NCBI RefSeq assembly: GCF_000176015.1
Contig: NZ_ACYY01000001.1
Span: 124,001 to 188,000 of the forward strand
Origin: Rhodobacter ferrooxidans
GTDB taxonomy: Bacteria; Pseudomonadota; Alphaproteobacteria; Rhodobacterales; Rhodobacteraceae
DNA: 64,000 nucleotides
Direction: 5' to 3'
Position 1 is the stretch's first letter; each line of letters begins with the position of its first letter. A program made the translations under genes and the position numbers. The notes beneath the pieces were generated by a model. It was given only the letters and a program-made list of their open reading frames with translations. It was not told the DNA's origin and did not search any database. Shown here piece after piece: positions 1-8,240 of the stretch.

Positions 1-270
1 TTTGGCGTCGAATTGCAGCGCCAGTGCCGCCTCGCGGATGCTGGCCTGCCGCAACCCCTCGCGCAGCGCCGACAAGCCGCGTTCATAGGCCTGAATGGTC
101 TGGGTCAGCGCCGACACCTGATCGCGCGCACCGCGAGCGTCGTCCAGTGCCGCCACCGCCGTTTGCAGATCGGCAGCCGCCTTGCCCGCCTGTTCGGCAA
201 CCGTCTGCGCCGAGGCAGCAAGGCCCAGCGCCAGCCACAGCGACAGGGCAAGGCCGCAGCCGACCCGCAT
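1..270 (-). CDS. EnvC-like murein hydrolase activator, N-terminal part (runs off window)
   Basis: Reading from the ATG at 270 on the minus strand gives a Sec signal peptide (about residues 1-22, ending in an ASA-type cleavage site). An alanine/glutamine-rich coiled-coil start follows, with phrases such as ARDQVSALTQTIQAYERGL. This matches the N-terminus of EnvC/NlpD-type M23 factors, which activate septal amidases in the periplasm. The M23 domain would lie beyond the window edge and is not seen. The ATG overlaps the gpmI stop (TGATG), so the two genes are probably co-translated. The family call rests on the coiled-coil pattern and on the usual gpmI-envC order in alphaproteobacteria. Confidence 0.65.
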   Translation of the reverse strand, partial: MRVGCGLALSLWLALGLAASAQTVAEQAGKAAADLQTAVAALDDARGARDQVSALTQTIQAYERGLSALREGLRQASIREAALALQFDAK

Positions 271-1787
271 CAGACGATCAGGCTTTCGCCGGTCATTTCA
301 GGCGGTTGCGGCAGGCCCATCAGTTGCAGCAGCGTCGGCGCGAGGTCAGCCAGCCGGCCATGCCGCAGCTTGGCCCCCACAGGCCCGCCGAACAGGATCA
401 CCGGCACCGGATTGGTGGTATGCGCGGTATGCGGCCCGCCGGTGACCGGATCGACCATGGTTTCGCAATTGCCGTGGTCGGCGGTGACGATCATCGCCCC
501 ACCGGCCTTGCGCAAGGCGGCCACAGCCTTGCCCAGCCCTTCGTCCACCGCCTCGCAGGCCGCCATCGCCGCCGCCAGATTGCCGGTATGGCCGACCATG
601 TCGGGGTTGGCAAAGTTGACCACGATCAGGTCGTAGCCCTGTTCGATGGCGCCCACCAGATGCTCGGCCACCTCGGGTTCCGACATCTCGGGTTGCAGAT
701 CGTAAGTGGCCACCTTGGGCGATTTCGCCATGTAGCGGTCCTCGCCGGTTTCCGGTATCTCTTTGCCGCCGTTCAGGAAAAACGTGACATGCGGGTATTT
801 CTCGGTTTCCGCCAGCCGGAACTGGCTACGACCATGGCTGGCCACCCATTCGCCCAGCGTGTTGTGCAGCACCTGTTTGGGGAAGGCGCTGGTCATGTAG
901 GCGTCATGCGCCTTGGAATAATCGACCATCCCCAGCATCGCCGCCCATTTTGGCCGGATGCCGGTTTCAAAGCCGGTGAAGGCCGGGTCGCCCAAGGCCG
1001 CCAGAATCTCGCGCGCCCGGTCGGCGCGGAAGTTCAGGCAGAACAGGCCGTCGCCATCGCGGGCGCCGGTATAGGCGCCGATCACCGTGGGCGCGATGAA
1101 TTCGTCGAACTCGTTCTTGGCATAGCTGGCGGTCACCGCGGCCACCGCATCCACCGCAGCCTCACCCTGCCCGTGCAGCATGGCGGCGAAAGCCCGCGCC
1201 ACCCGGTCCCAGCGGTTGTCGCGGTCCATCGCCCAGTAGCGCCCGATCACCGTGCCGATGCTTGCCCCCGCAGGCAGGCCCGCCACCAGTTCCGCCATGA
1301 ACCGCGCGGCAGAATCCGGCGGCACATCGCGGCCATCGGTGATGGCATGCACCACCACCGGCACCCCGGCACCGGCCACCGCCCGCACCGCGGCCAACAG
1401 ATGCAGGATATGCCCATGCACCCCGCCATCGGACACCACGCCCATCAGATGCGCGGTGCCGCCGGTCGCCTTCAGCCTTGCCACAAAGGCCAGCAGCGCC
1501 GGATTCAGCGCAAACGACCCATCCTCGATCGCCAGATCAATCGCGCCCAGGTCCATCGCCACCACCCGGCCCGCGCCGATATTGGTGTGGCCGACCTCGG
1601 AGTTGCCCATCTGCCCGGTCGGCAACCCGACGTCGCGGCCATGCGTTACCAGCGTGTTGTGCGGGCAAGTGGCCATCAGCGCGTCGAAATTCGGGGTGTT
1701 GGCCAGCGCGGGGGCGTTGTTGGCGCGGTCCTCGCGCAGCCCCCAGCCATCAAGGATGCACAGCACAACGGGTTTGGGAACGCTCAT
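270..1787 (-). CDS. gpmI: 2,3-bisphosphoglycerate-independent phosphoglycerate mutase
   Basis: Interconverts 3- and 2-phosphoglycerate in cytosolic glycolysis and gluconeogenesis. The 505 residues match the usual family length. The N-terminal metal-binding motif CILDGWG (Asp13), the phospho-serine motif GNSEVGH (Ser63), the phosphate-binding ITDGRD loop and the C-terminal VTADHGNCE and HTAHTTNPVP metal motifs are all visible. I chose the ATG at 1787 (MSVPKPVVL) over an in-frame GTG at 1802, because the ATG has AAAGG upstream and gives the standard N-terminus. It is followed directly by the envC-like gene. Confidence 0.96.
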   Translation of the reverse strand: MSVPKPVVLCILDGWGLREDRANNAPALANTPNFDALMATCPHNTLVTHGRDVGLPTGQMGNSEVGHTNIGAGRVVAMDLGAIDLAIEDGSFALNPALLAFVARLKATGGTAHLMGVVSDGGVHGHILHLLAAVRAVAGAGVPVVVHAITDGRDVPPDSAARFMAELVAGLPAGASIGTVIGRYWAMDRDNRWDRVARAFAAMLHGQGEAAVDAVAAVTASYAKNEFDEFIAPTVIGAYTGARDGDGLFCLNFRADRAREILAALGDPAFTGFETGIRPKWAAMLGMVDYSKAHDAYMTSAFPKQVLHNTLGEWVASHGRSQFRLAETEKYPHVTFFLNGGKEIPETGEDRYMAKSPKVATYDLQPEMSEPEVAEHLVGAIEQGYDLIVVNFANPDMVGHTGNLAAAMAACEAVDEGLGKAVAALRKAGGAMIVTADHGNCETMVDPVTGGPHTAHTTNPVPVILFGGPVGAKLRHGRLADLAPTLLQLMGLPQPPEMTGESLIV

Positions 1788-1860
1788 CTGGGGGCCTTTC
1801 ACTGCGATGCCGTGGTTTTACGCCGGACCGGGTGCAGGGGCAACCATTGCAGACTGGCGG

Positions 1861-1904
1861 CAAAACTTTTCGAAAAGTTTTGCAAAATCCTTCGAAGGAT
1901 TTTG
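1861..1904. terminator. two abutting 22-bp perfect palindromes after rlmH
   Basis: Positions 1861-1882 and 1883-1904 are each perfect inverted repeats, with half-sites CAAAACTTTTC and CAAAATCCTTC. They lie 2 bp beyond the rlmH stop and in the leader of gpmI. The hairpins are symmetrical and rich in A/T, so they could terminate transcription on either strand. A closely similar pair sits at 54162-54207. Terminator function is inferred from position. Confidence 0.6.
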
Positions 1905-1906
1905 GG

Positions 1907-2377
1907 TCACACCCGGTGATACGGGCTTCCTGCCAAAATCGAGGCCGCGCGGTAAAGCTGTTCGGCCAGCATCACCCGCACCAGCATATGCGGCCAGACC
2001 ATCCGCCCGAAACTCAGCGCGAAATCCGCCCGCCCCCGCAGTTCCGGCGCTATGCCATCCGCCCCGCCGATCACGAAGGCCACATCCTGCCGCCCGCCAT
2101 CGCGCCAGCCCGCCAGCAGTTGTGCAAGCTCGGGCGAGGACAGCACCGCCCCGCGTTCGTCCAGCACCGCCAGCAAAGCTCCCGCAGGCACCGCGCGGGC
2201 CAGCAACTCGGCCTCGGCGCCCATGCCGCCGCCGCGCTTGTCCTCGACCTCGTGCTGCACCAATGGCCCAAGGCTCAGCGCCCGGCCGGTGCGGTCGAAC
2301 CGTGTCGCGTAATCGTCCAGCAAGTCACGCTCGGGGCCGGATCGCAGCCGCCCCACGGCGCACAAATGCAGCCGCAT
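1907..2377 (-). CDS. rlmH: 23S rRNA (pseudouridine1915-N3)-methyltransferase RlmH
   Basis: SPOUT-class methyltransferase that methylates pseudouridine 1915 in helix 69 of 23S rRNA. The 156-residue length is standard. The trefoil-knot SAM loop FVIGGADGIAPEL and the C-terminal LSFGRMVWPHMLVRVMLAEQLYRA signature (read in parts) are intact, ending in the typical SPYHRV tail. The start at 2377 (MRLHLCAVGR) is preferred over an upstream in-frame start because it overlaps the rsfS stop as TGATG, indicating coupled translation in an rsfS-rlmH pair. Confidence 0.95.
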   Translation of the reverse strand: MRLHLCAVGRLRSGPERDLLDDYATRFDRTGRALSLGPLVQHEVEDKRGGGMGAEAELLARAVPAGALLAVLDERGAVLSSPELAQLLAGWRDGGRQDVAFVIGGADGIAPELRGRADFALSFGRMVWPHMLVRVMLAEQLYRAASILAGSPYHRV

Positions 2378-2820
2378 CAGTCCTCGCGCACGCCCATGTG
2401 GCCGCCGGGACGCCACATCTTTTCAAGCTGATAGAACTCGCGCACTTCCGGGCGGAACACGTGGACGATCACATCGCCCGCGTCGATCAGCACCCAGTCG
2501 CCGGTTTCCTTGCCTTCGATCTTGCACAGCCGCCCCAGGTCGGCCTTCAGCCGGTCCACCAGCTTTTCCGAGATCGCCGCCACCTGCCGCGACGACCGGC
2601 CCGAGCAGATCACCATGTAATCGGCCATGTCGGAACGGCCGCGCAGGTCGATCTGCACCACCTCTTCGGCCTTGTCGTCGTCGAGCGAGGCCAGAACATG
2701 GGCCAGAAGGTCTTCGCTGGTGGCATCGGCAACGGCAGCGCGCGCCGCACGCGGTCCGACCGGCAGGCCGGTCGCGGGATCAGAATGAGTCAGGACATCG
2801 TCCTCCAGAAAACGCGCCAT
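2377..2820 (-). CDS. rsfS: ribosome silencing factor RsfS
   Basis: Binds ribosomal protein uL14 and blocks 30S-50S joining during starvation. The conserved core DDKAEEVVQIDLRGRSDMADYM, then GRSSRQV, then ETGDWVLIDAGDVIVHVF, then REFYQLEKMW is complete. The start is uncertain. The ATG at 2820 gives an N-terminal extension of about 30 residues before the conserved domain and has no clear Shine-Dalgarno site; a shorter form is possible. It is transcribed ahead of rlmH with overlapping codons. Confidence 0.92.
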   Translation of the reverse strand: MARFLEDDVLTHSDPATGLPVGPRAARAAVADATSEDLLAHVLASLDDDKAEEVVQIDLRGRSDMADYMVICSGRSSRQVAAISEKLVDRLKADLGRLCKIEGKETGDWVLIDAGDVIVHVFRPEVREFYQLEKMWRPGGHMGVRED

Positions 2821-3047
2821 CCATGCCCCGGCGCCGGGCTTGCCCCCAACCTAGCATCGCAAGGCCGAAATCTCAATGACGGGGGGAATGGAGCGCTTAC
2901 CCGTCACAGCGGCCCGGCGCAAGGGGGGTGATATGCGCATCCGCGGTGAGCCATGCGTCAAGCGCATGACGGCATGTCGCCATCGGCCCTAGCGAACATT
3001 GCTGCGGCGCAGCATATTTACCGAGGGAGGTGAATTGGAGAGACAAG

Positions 3048-3194
3048 ATGACCAAAGCCCTGTTCCGCCGCCTGTTCCCGCTGTTCGTGACTCGCGAAGA
3101 TGCCGAACTGGCCTACCTGAACCAATCCGTCAGCCTTTACGACCTTGAACGCCGCGAGGCCGAGATTGCCCGCGGCAAGTTCGCCGGGTTCTGA
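3048..3194 (+). CDS. 48-residue DUF3563-like small protein
   Basis: A short gene with a good ribosome site (GGAG, 7 nt before ATG). The product begins MTKALFRRLFPLF and carries TREDAELAYLNQSVSLYDLERREAE. The DxxYLxxxxxLYDLERR pattern is typical of DUF3563-like small alphaproteobacterial proteins of unknown function. It is predicted to be a short amphipathic helix followed by a charged helix. It stands alone between rsfS and the convergent SOUL gene. The assignment is from motif memory, and function is unknown. Confidence 0.6.
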   Translation: MTKALFRRLFPLFVTREDAELAYLNQSVSLYDLERREAEIARGKFAGF

Positions 3195-3209
3195 TCACTT
3201 CAGCCCGAA

Positions 3210-3827
3210 TTACTTCAGCAGAAACGCCACCTCGTTGCGGCGATTCCACGGCAGGGTCATCGGCGAGTCGTAGAAGTAGTAGAAGGGTCCTGCGTCCAGC
3301 GTGACGCCGTTTGCCTTGGCCCAGGCTCGCAATTCCCGTTCCTTCTGTGCCAGCGCCGCGGTTTGCGGCAGGCCGGAAAACTGCAACACCGCCTGCCGCG
3401 ACCCCGGCACTGTCACGAAACGGATCGACGGGTCCAAGGGTTTGGGCAGCGTGTCCAGCGTATAGGCGGCGGGCATCATGAACTGCACCACCCATGCGCC
3501 ATCGGTGCCGGTCTGTGTGACCGGCGTTGTCATGGCGATGGTTTCGCTGGGCGCTTGCGCCACCGGCACCGTCATGGCGACCTTGGCCTTGCTGGCGTTC
3601 TTGCCGAAGATATAGCCCGCCAGCACCCGGAAACCGGTGCCGATCGCCGCCGAGCGGTTGCCCGACACCACCACCTGCGCCGCGATATGGCTGCCATAGT
3701 GGCGCAACTCCACCGCGCCATCGGCGCGTTCCACCGTGTAACCCGGCGTCTCGTAGCCCTTGTGCATTTCCGCCTCCGCCGCTGTGGCCGCCCCCAGCAT
3801 CAGCACGCCTGCAATGATCCCGCGCAT
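3210..3827 (-). CDS. exported SOUL-family heme-binding protein
   Basis: The 205-residue product has a Sec signal peptide (about residues 1-19, AEA cleavage). The SOUL/HBP fold follows: [15 protein letters not shown] near the N-terminus, a central [12 protein letters not shown], the IAMTTPVTQ strand and a C-terminal [25 protein letters not shown] proteins bind heme or related tetrapyrroles. The bacterial periplasmic members have no settled role. The gene ends 15 bp from the convergent DUF3563-like gene. Confidence 0.85.
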   Translation of the reverse strand: MRGIIAGVLMLGAATAAEAEMHKGYETPGYTVERADGAVELRHYGSHIAAQVVVSGNRSAAIGTGFRVLAGYIFGKNASKAKVAMTVPVAQAPSETIAMTTPVTQTGTDGAWVVQFMMPAAYTLDTLPKPLDPSIRFVTVPGSRQAVLQFSGLPQTAALAQKERELRAWAKANGVTLDAGPFYYFYDSPMTLPWNRRNEVAFLLK

Positions 3828-3903
3828 CCTGGCCCCCTTTGTAGGGCTTTATGTGGGGTGCGCCGCTTGATTTACCAGCCGTTCCCGCGTATTTCCCAAG
3901 GCC

Positions 3904-3990
3904 ATGACACGCATTTTCGCCATGGACGACCGCAAGCGCCTGCCCTGGCGCTTTTACGGCGCGACCCGCTCGATATTGGCCCGCGCCTGA
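3904..3990 (+). CDS. possible 28-residue leader ORF upstream of leuC
   Basis: An ATG-started frame encodes [20 protein letters not shown] and ends in RSILARA, closing 56 bp before leuC. It holds only one isolated Leu codon cluster, so it is not a classical leucine attenuator. The only support is its position and the basic/aromatic composition. It may be chance. Confidence 0.2.
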   Translation: MTRIFAMDDRKRLPWRFYGATRSILARA

Positions 3991-4046
3991 CGGCCAGCCT
4001 TTGCCTGTCTGCCCCTTTCCCTGTTTCCCCAAATGAAAGCAGCGCC

Positions 4047-5468
4047 ATGCCCGCTCCCCGCACGCTCTATGACAAGATCTGGGATGACCACGTCGCCGAT
4101 CAGGCCGCCGATGGCACCTGTCTGCTGTATATCGACCGCCATCTGGTGCATGAAGTCACCAGCCCGCAAGCCTTTGAAGGGCTGCGGATGACTGGCCGCA
4201 AGGTGCGCGCGCCCGAAAAGACCATCGCCGTGCCCGACCACAACGTGCCCACCACGCTCGATCGCGCCAATGCCGCCACCATGACCGAGGATTCGCGGAT
4301 TCAGGTCGAGGCGCTGGACAAGAACGCCCGCGATTTCGGGGTGAACTACTACCCGGTGTCGGATGTGCGCCAAGGCATCGTGCATATCGTCGGCCCGGAA
4401 CAGGGCTGGACCCTGCCCGGCATGACCGTGGTCTGTGGTGACAGCCATACCGCGACGCATGGCGCCTTTGGCGCGCTGGCGCATGGCATCGGCACGTCGG
4501 AGGTCGAGCACGTTCTGGCGACGCAGACGCTGATCCAGAAGAAATCGAAGAATATGAAGGTGGAAATCACCGGCTCCCTGCGCCCCGGCGTTACCGCCAA
4601 GGACATCACCCTGTCGGTGATCGGCGCCACTGGCACCGCGGGCGGCACCGGCTATGTCATCGAATACTGCGGTCAGGCGATCCGCGAGCTTTCCATGGAA
4701 GGCCGCATGACCGTCTGCAACATGGCCATCGAAGGCGGGGCGCGCGCCGGGATCATCGCGCCCGACGAGAAGACCTTTGCCTATTGCCTGGGCCGCCCGC
4801 ATGCGCCGAAAGGCGCGCAGTGGGAAGCCGCGGTGGCCTACTGGAAGACGCTTTACACCGACGAGGGCGCGCATTTCGACAAGGTGCTGACGCTGAAGGC
4901 CGAAGATATCGCCCCGGTCGTCACCTGGGGCACCAGCCCGGAAGACGTGCTGCCGATCACCGGCGTGGTGCCCTCGCCGTCGCAGTTCGAGCCCGGCAAG
5001 GCCGAGGCGGTGCAGCGCAGTCTGGATTACATGGGCCTGACCCCGGGGCAGAAGCTGACCGATATCGCCATTGATACGGTGTTCATCGGCTCTTGCACCA
5101 ATGGCCGGATCGAAGACCTGCGCGCCGCCGCCGCGGTGCTGAAGGGCAAGAAGATCAAGGCTGGGATGCGGGCGATGGTGGTGCCTGGCTCGGGTCTGGT
5201 GCGGGCGCAGGCCGAGGAGGAAGGGCTGGCGCAGATCTTCCTCGATGCAGGCTTCGAATGGCGTCTGGCCGGGTGTTCGATGTGTCTCGCCATGAACCCC
5301 GACCAGCTTAGCCCCGGCGAGCGTTGCGCTGCGACTTCCAACCGCAACTTCGAAGGCCGTCAGGGCCGCGGCGGCCGCACCCACCTCTTGTCCCCCGCCA
5401 TGGCGGCGGCGGCGGCGATCACCGGTCACCTGACCGACATTCGCCAGATGATGCCCGAACACGCATAA
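4047..5468 (+). CDS. leuC: 3-isopropylmalate dehydratase large subunit
   Basis: Aconitase-family subunit that, with LeuD, isomerises 2-isopropylmalate to 3-isopropylmalate in leucine synthesis. The 473 residues match family length. The 4Fe-4S ligands are present in GSCTNGR (about residue 350) and CSMCLAMN (about residues 410-417), with the [13 protein letters not shown] substrate motif near residue 130. The start [15 protein letters not shown] is the usual N-terminus. leuD follows after 12 bp, forming an operon closed by the hairpin at 6111-6147. Confidence 0.97.
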   Translation: MPAPRTLYDKIWDDHVADQAADGTCLLYIDRHLVHEVTSPQAFEGLRMTGRKVRAPEKTIAVPDHNVPTTLDRANAATMTEDSRIQVEALDKNARDFGVNYYPVSDVRQGIVHIVGPEQGWTLPGMTVVCGDSHTATHGAFGALAHGIGTSEVEHVLATQTLIQKKSKNMKVEITGSLRPGVTAKDITLSVIGATGTAGGTGYVIEYCGQAIRELSMEGRMTVCNMAIEGGARAGIIAPDEKTFAYCLGRPHAPKGAQWEAAVAYWKTLYTDEGAHFDKVLTLKAEDIAPVVTWGTSPEDVLPITGVVPSPSQFEPGKAEAVQRSLDYMGLTPGQKLTDIAIDTVFIGSCTNGRIEDLRAAAAVLKGKKIKAGMRAMVVPGSGLVRAQAEEEGLAQIFLDAGFEWRLAGCSMCLAMNPDQLSPGERCAATSNRNFEGRQGRGGRTHLLSPAMAAAAAITGHLTDIRQMMPEHA

Positions 5469-5480
5469 GGAACCGGAAAG

Positions 5481-6086
5481 ATGGACAAATTCACCAAACT
5501 GACCGGCATCGCGGCGCCCATGCCGCTGGTCAACATCGACACCGACATGATCATCCCCAAGCAGTTCCTGAAAACCATCGCCCGCACCGGCCTTGGCAAG
5601 AACCTGTTCGACGAGATGCGCTATACGCAAGACGGTGCCGAAATCCCCGGCTTCGTGCTGAACCAGCCTGCCTATCGCAAGGCGGAAATTCTGGTGGCGG
5701 GCGACAATTTCGGCTGTGGCTCCAGCCGCGAGCACGCGCCCTGGGCGCTGCTGGATTTCGGCATCCGCGCCGTGATCTCGACCAGCTATGCCGACATCTT
5801 CTACAACAACTGCTTCAAGAACGGCATCCTGCCGATCGTGCTGCCCGCCGATCAGGTGGCGATCCTGATGGACGACGCGAAAAAGGGTGCCAACGCCCGC
5901 GTCACCATTGATCTGGAAAGCCAGACCGTCACCACCTCGGATGGCCAAAGCTTTCCGTTCGAGGTGGATAGCCACCGCAAGCATTGCCTGCTGAACGGGC
6001 TGGACGACATCGGCCTGACGCTGGAAAAGGCGTCTGCCATCGACAGTTTCGAGAAAAAGGCCGCCACATTGCGGCCTTGGGTCTGA
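5481..6086 (+). CDS. leuD: 3-isopropylmalate dehydratase small subunit
   Basis: The swivel-domain partner of LeuC. The 201 residues contain the N-terminal [17 protein letters not shown] motif, the [16 protein letters not shown] loop (about residues 73-88) that contacts substrate, and the [17 protein letters not shown] segment. An AAGGAACCGGAAAG ribosome site precedes the ATG. It completes the leuCD operon; leuB lies 4 kb downstream, separated by unrelated genes. Confidence 0.97.
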   Translation: MDKFTKLTGIAAPMPLVNIDTDMIIPKQFLKTIARTGLGKNLFDEMRYTQDGAEIPGFVLNQPAYRKAEILVAGDNFGCGSSREHAPWALLDFGIRAVISTSYADIFYNNCFKNGILPIVLPADQVAILMDDAKKGANARVTIDLESQTVTTSDGQSFPFEVDSHRKHCLLNGLDDIGLTLEKASAIDSFEKKAATLRPWV

Positions 6087-6110
6087 ATCCTCTTTAACCA
6101 CAACATCTTG

Positions 6111-6147
6111 GGCCGCCTTGCGCAGATCACGCATGGCGGCCTTTTTT
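6111..6147 (+). terminator. intrinsic terminator after leuCD
   Basis: A perfect 7-bp stem GGCCGCC/GGCGGCC (6111-6117 with 6135-6141) encloses a 17-nt loop and is followed directly by six T residues. It lies 25 bp beyond the leuD stop. Confidence 0.85.
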
Positions 6148-6321
6148 CACCCTTAATTTGATGCAATCCGGCGACACATTCTGCGTGAAACGGTCACAAT
6201 TCTTAAGTCAATTGAAAGGGATGTTGCGGGACAGAGTGAAAGAAGGCACAAATTGGGCAAGAATGAGGCAGTCCGCCACAATGTGCGGGAATTCAGCGGA
6301 AAAAGGCCATGGCAAAGCACC

Positions 6322-7188
6322 ATGTCCGTCCGGGTCGAGGAAGGCAAGGCAGTGGTTTCTCGTGCAGCAGGTGCGCTGTTTCGCGCGTTTCTGGTGATGG
6401 TGCTGATTGCCACGCCCTCGGTGCTGCTGCCCGGCATCGGCGCGGATGGCAAGCAGATGGTGGCGCTGGTGGCGTTGTTCGCAGGCCTGCTGACCTTTGT
6501 TGAATACAATGCCACCTATCCCGGCCTGATCGAGTTCCGCGATGCCGCGCCGCTGAACCGGGTGCGGTTTCTGATCGGCTTTTTCACGGTGTTCTGCCTG
6601 ACGGTGATCGCGCAAAACGCCACCGACCCCAGCACCATGGGCACCTTTGTGCAGGCGCTGGGCACGGTGATCGGTCAGGCGATGGATTTCCCCTACAGCC
6701 CGGTGCGGCTGGCGACGCTGATGATGGCCAGCGGGGCCTTGGATCATCAGGTGGCGGCGGTGCGCACGGCGGCGGGCATGGCCTATCTGATCTCGCTGGT
6801 CGGGCTGTCGGTGTTCGTGGTGATGATCAAGATTGGCCGCTGGCCCACCCGCAACGCCGCCTTCAACATCTGGGTCAACCTGCCGACGTTTGATCCGTCG
6901 GTCGGCGGCGATGTGGTGCACCGGCTGGACCGCGATGCCCGCGTCAATATTGCGCTTGGATTTTTGCTGCCCTTCCTGATCCCCGCCGTGGTAAAGATTT
7001 CCTCGGCCGGGTTCGAGCCGCTGACCCTGACTTCGCCGCAAACCCTGATCTGGACGATGACCGCATGGGCCTTTCTTCCCGCCAGTCTGTTCATGCGCGG
7101 TATCGCGATGAGCAAGATCGCCGACATGGTGCGCGAAAAGCGGCGGGCGAACGGGCTGCTGGAAAACTCGGGCTATATCGCAGCCTGA
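6322..7188 (+). CDS. polytopic inner-membrane protein, function unknown
   Basis: A 288-residue protein with about six hydrophobic segments: near residues 15-35, 40-55, 70-92, 150-172, 212-235 and 240-262. A soluble stretch with FNIWVNLPTFDP lies between the fourth and fifth. No enzymatic motif or known transporter signature is apparent. I chose MSVRVEEGKAVVSRAAG (6322) as the start because the hydrophobic core begins soon after it; an in-frame ATG at 6253 would add 23 non-conserved-looking residues. The stop overlaps the possible CTG start of the next gene, suggesting coupled expression. Confidence 0.7.
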   Translation: MSVRVEEGKAVVSRAAGALFRAFLVMVLIATPSVLLPGIGADGKQMVALVALFAGLLTFVEYNATYPGLIEFRDAAPLNRVRFLIGFFTVFCLTVIAQNATDPSTMGTFVQALGTVIGQAMDFPYSPVRLATLMMASGALDHQVAAVRTAAGMAYLISLVGLSVFVVMIKIGRWPTRNAAFNIWVNLPTFDPSVGGDVVHRLDRDARVNIALGFLLPFLIPAVVKISSAGFEPLTLTSPQTLIWTMTAWAFLPASLFMRGIAMSKIADMVREKRRANGLLENSGYIAA

Positions 7189-8240
7189 TCGCGGCGGCGC
7201 TGGTCTTCGGGCTGTGTGGTGCGGCTTCGGCGGAAACCCTGCGGATTGCCACCTATAATGCCGACCTCTCGCGCGACGGGCCGGGGCTGTTGCTGCGCGA
7301 CATCCTGAAGGGCGATGATCCGCAGATCGCCGCCGCGGTGCAGGTGGTGACCGCCCTTGACGCCGATGTGCTGGTGCTGACGGCGGTGGACTATGACCTT
7401 GATCTGGTGGCGCTTTCGGCCTTTGCCGATCTGCTGGCGCAGGCGGGTGCGCCCTATCCCTACCGCTTTGCCCTGCGCCCCAATACCGGCAGGGCAACGG
7501 GCCTTGATCTGGATGGCAACGGCTTTCCGGGCGATGCCCGCGACGCCCAGGGTTACGGGCGCTTTGCCGGCGAGGCCGGGATGGCCGTGCTGTCGCGCCT
7601 GCCGATTGATACGGCTTCGGCGCGGGATTTTTCCGGCTTCCTTTGGCGCGATCTGCCGGGGGCCTTGCTGCCCGACCCGTTCCCGGGGGCAGAGATTCAG
7701 CGGCTGTCCACCACTGGCCATTGGGAAGTGCCGGTCACCCTGCCCGATGGCAGGAACCTGGCGCTGCTGGTCTGGTATGCCACGCCGCCGATCTTCGACG
7801 GGCCGGAAGATCGCAACGGGCGGCGCAACCATGACGAGGCGGCGTTCTGGGCGCGGCTGATTGACGGCGCGTTGCCGTTCCCCGCCCCTGCGACGCCGTT
7901 CATCCTGCTGGGCGATGCCAATCTGGACCCGGTGGATGGCGACGGGCTGACTGCCGGGATTGCCGGGCTATTGGCACATCCGGCGCTGCAAGACCCCGGT
8001 CCGCGCGGCACTTCGGGGCGGGTTGATCCGGGGCAGCAGGGCGATGCCGCGCTGGACACTGCTGATTACACCGCCGATGCCGGGCCGGGCGGGTTGCGGG
8101 TCGATTACATCCTGCCCTCGGTTGACCTGACGGTGACGGGTTCGGGCGTTTTGTGGCCGCCGGAGTCTGACCCGCTGGCGGCAACCCTTGCCGCCGCCTC
8201 GCGGCATCGGCCGGTCTGGGTGGAGATCAACCTGCCCTGA
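7065..8240 (+). CDS. exported endonuclease/exonuclease/phosphatase-family protein
   Basis: The mature part begins ETLRIATYNADLSRDGPG and contains FILLGDANLDP and the C-terminal RVDYILPS and SRHRPVWVEI motifs. These are the metal-binding and catalytic Asp/Asn/His elements of the EEP (DNase I-like) fold. The hydrophobic segment LIAAALVFGLCGAASA is a good Sec signal peptide. The only standard start codon is the ATG at 7065, deep inside the preceding gene, which places 40 basic residues before the signal. A CTG at 7185 overlapping the upstream stop would give an ideal signal peptide instead. The substrate (nucleic acid, phospholipid or sugar phosphate) cannot be told. Confidence 0.8.
   Translation: MGLSSRQSVHARYRDEQDRRHGARKAAGERAAGKLGLYRSLIAAALVFGLCGAASAETLRIATYNADLSRDGPGLLLRDILKGDDPQIAAAVQVVTALDADVLVLTAVDYDLDLVALSAFADLLAQAGAPYPYRFALRPNTGRATGLDLDGNGFPGDARDAQGYGRFAGEAGMAVLSRLPIDTASARDFSGFLWRDLPGALLPDPFPGAEIQRLSTTGHWEVPVTLPDGRNLALLVWYATPPIFDGPEDRNGRRNHDEAAFWARLIDGALPFPAPATPFILLGDANLDPVDGDGLTAGIAGLLAHPALQDPGPRGTSGRVDPGQQGDAALDTADYTADAGPGGLRVDYILPSVDLTVTGSGVLWPPESDPLAATLAAASRHRPVWVEINLP

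Noticed and set aside
3904-3990. Leucine attenuator leader peptide ahead of leuC
   Set aside because: The short frame lacks a run of leucine codons, so it is listed only as a weak possible ORF.
3954-6134. A 726-codon minus-strand frame over leuCD
   Set aside because: Shadow of leuC and leuD, which have complete catalytic motifs on the plus strand.
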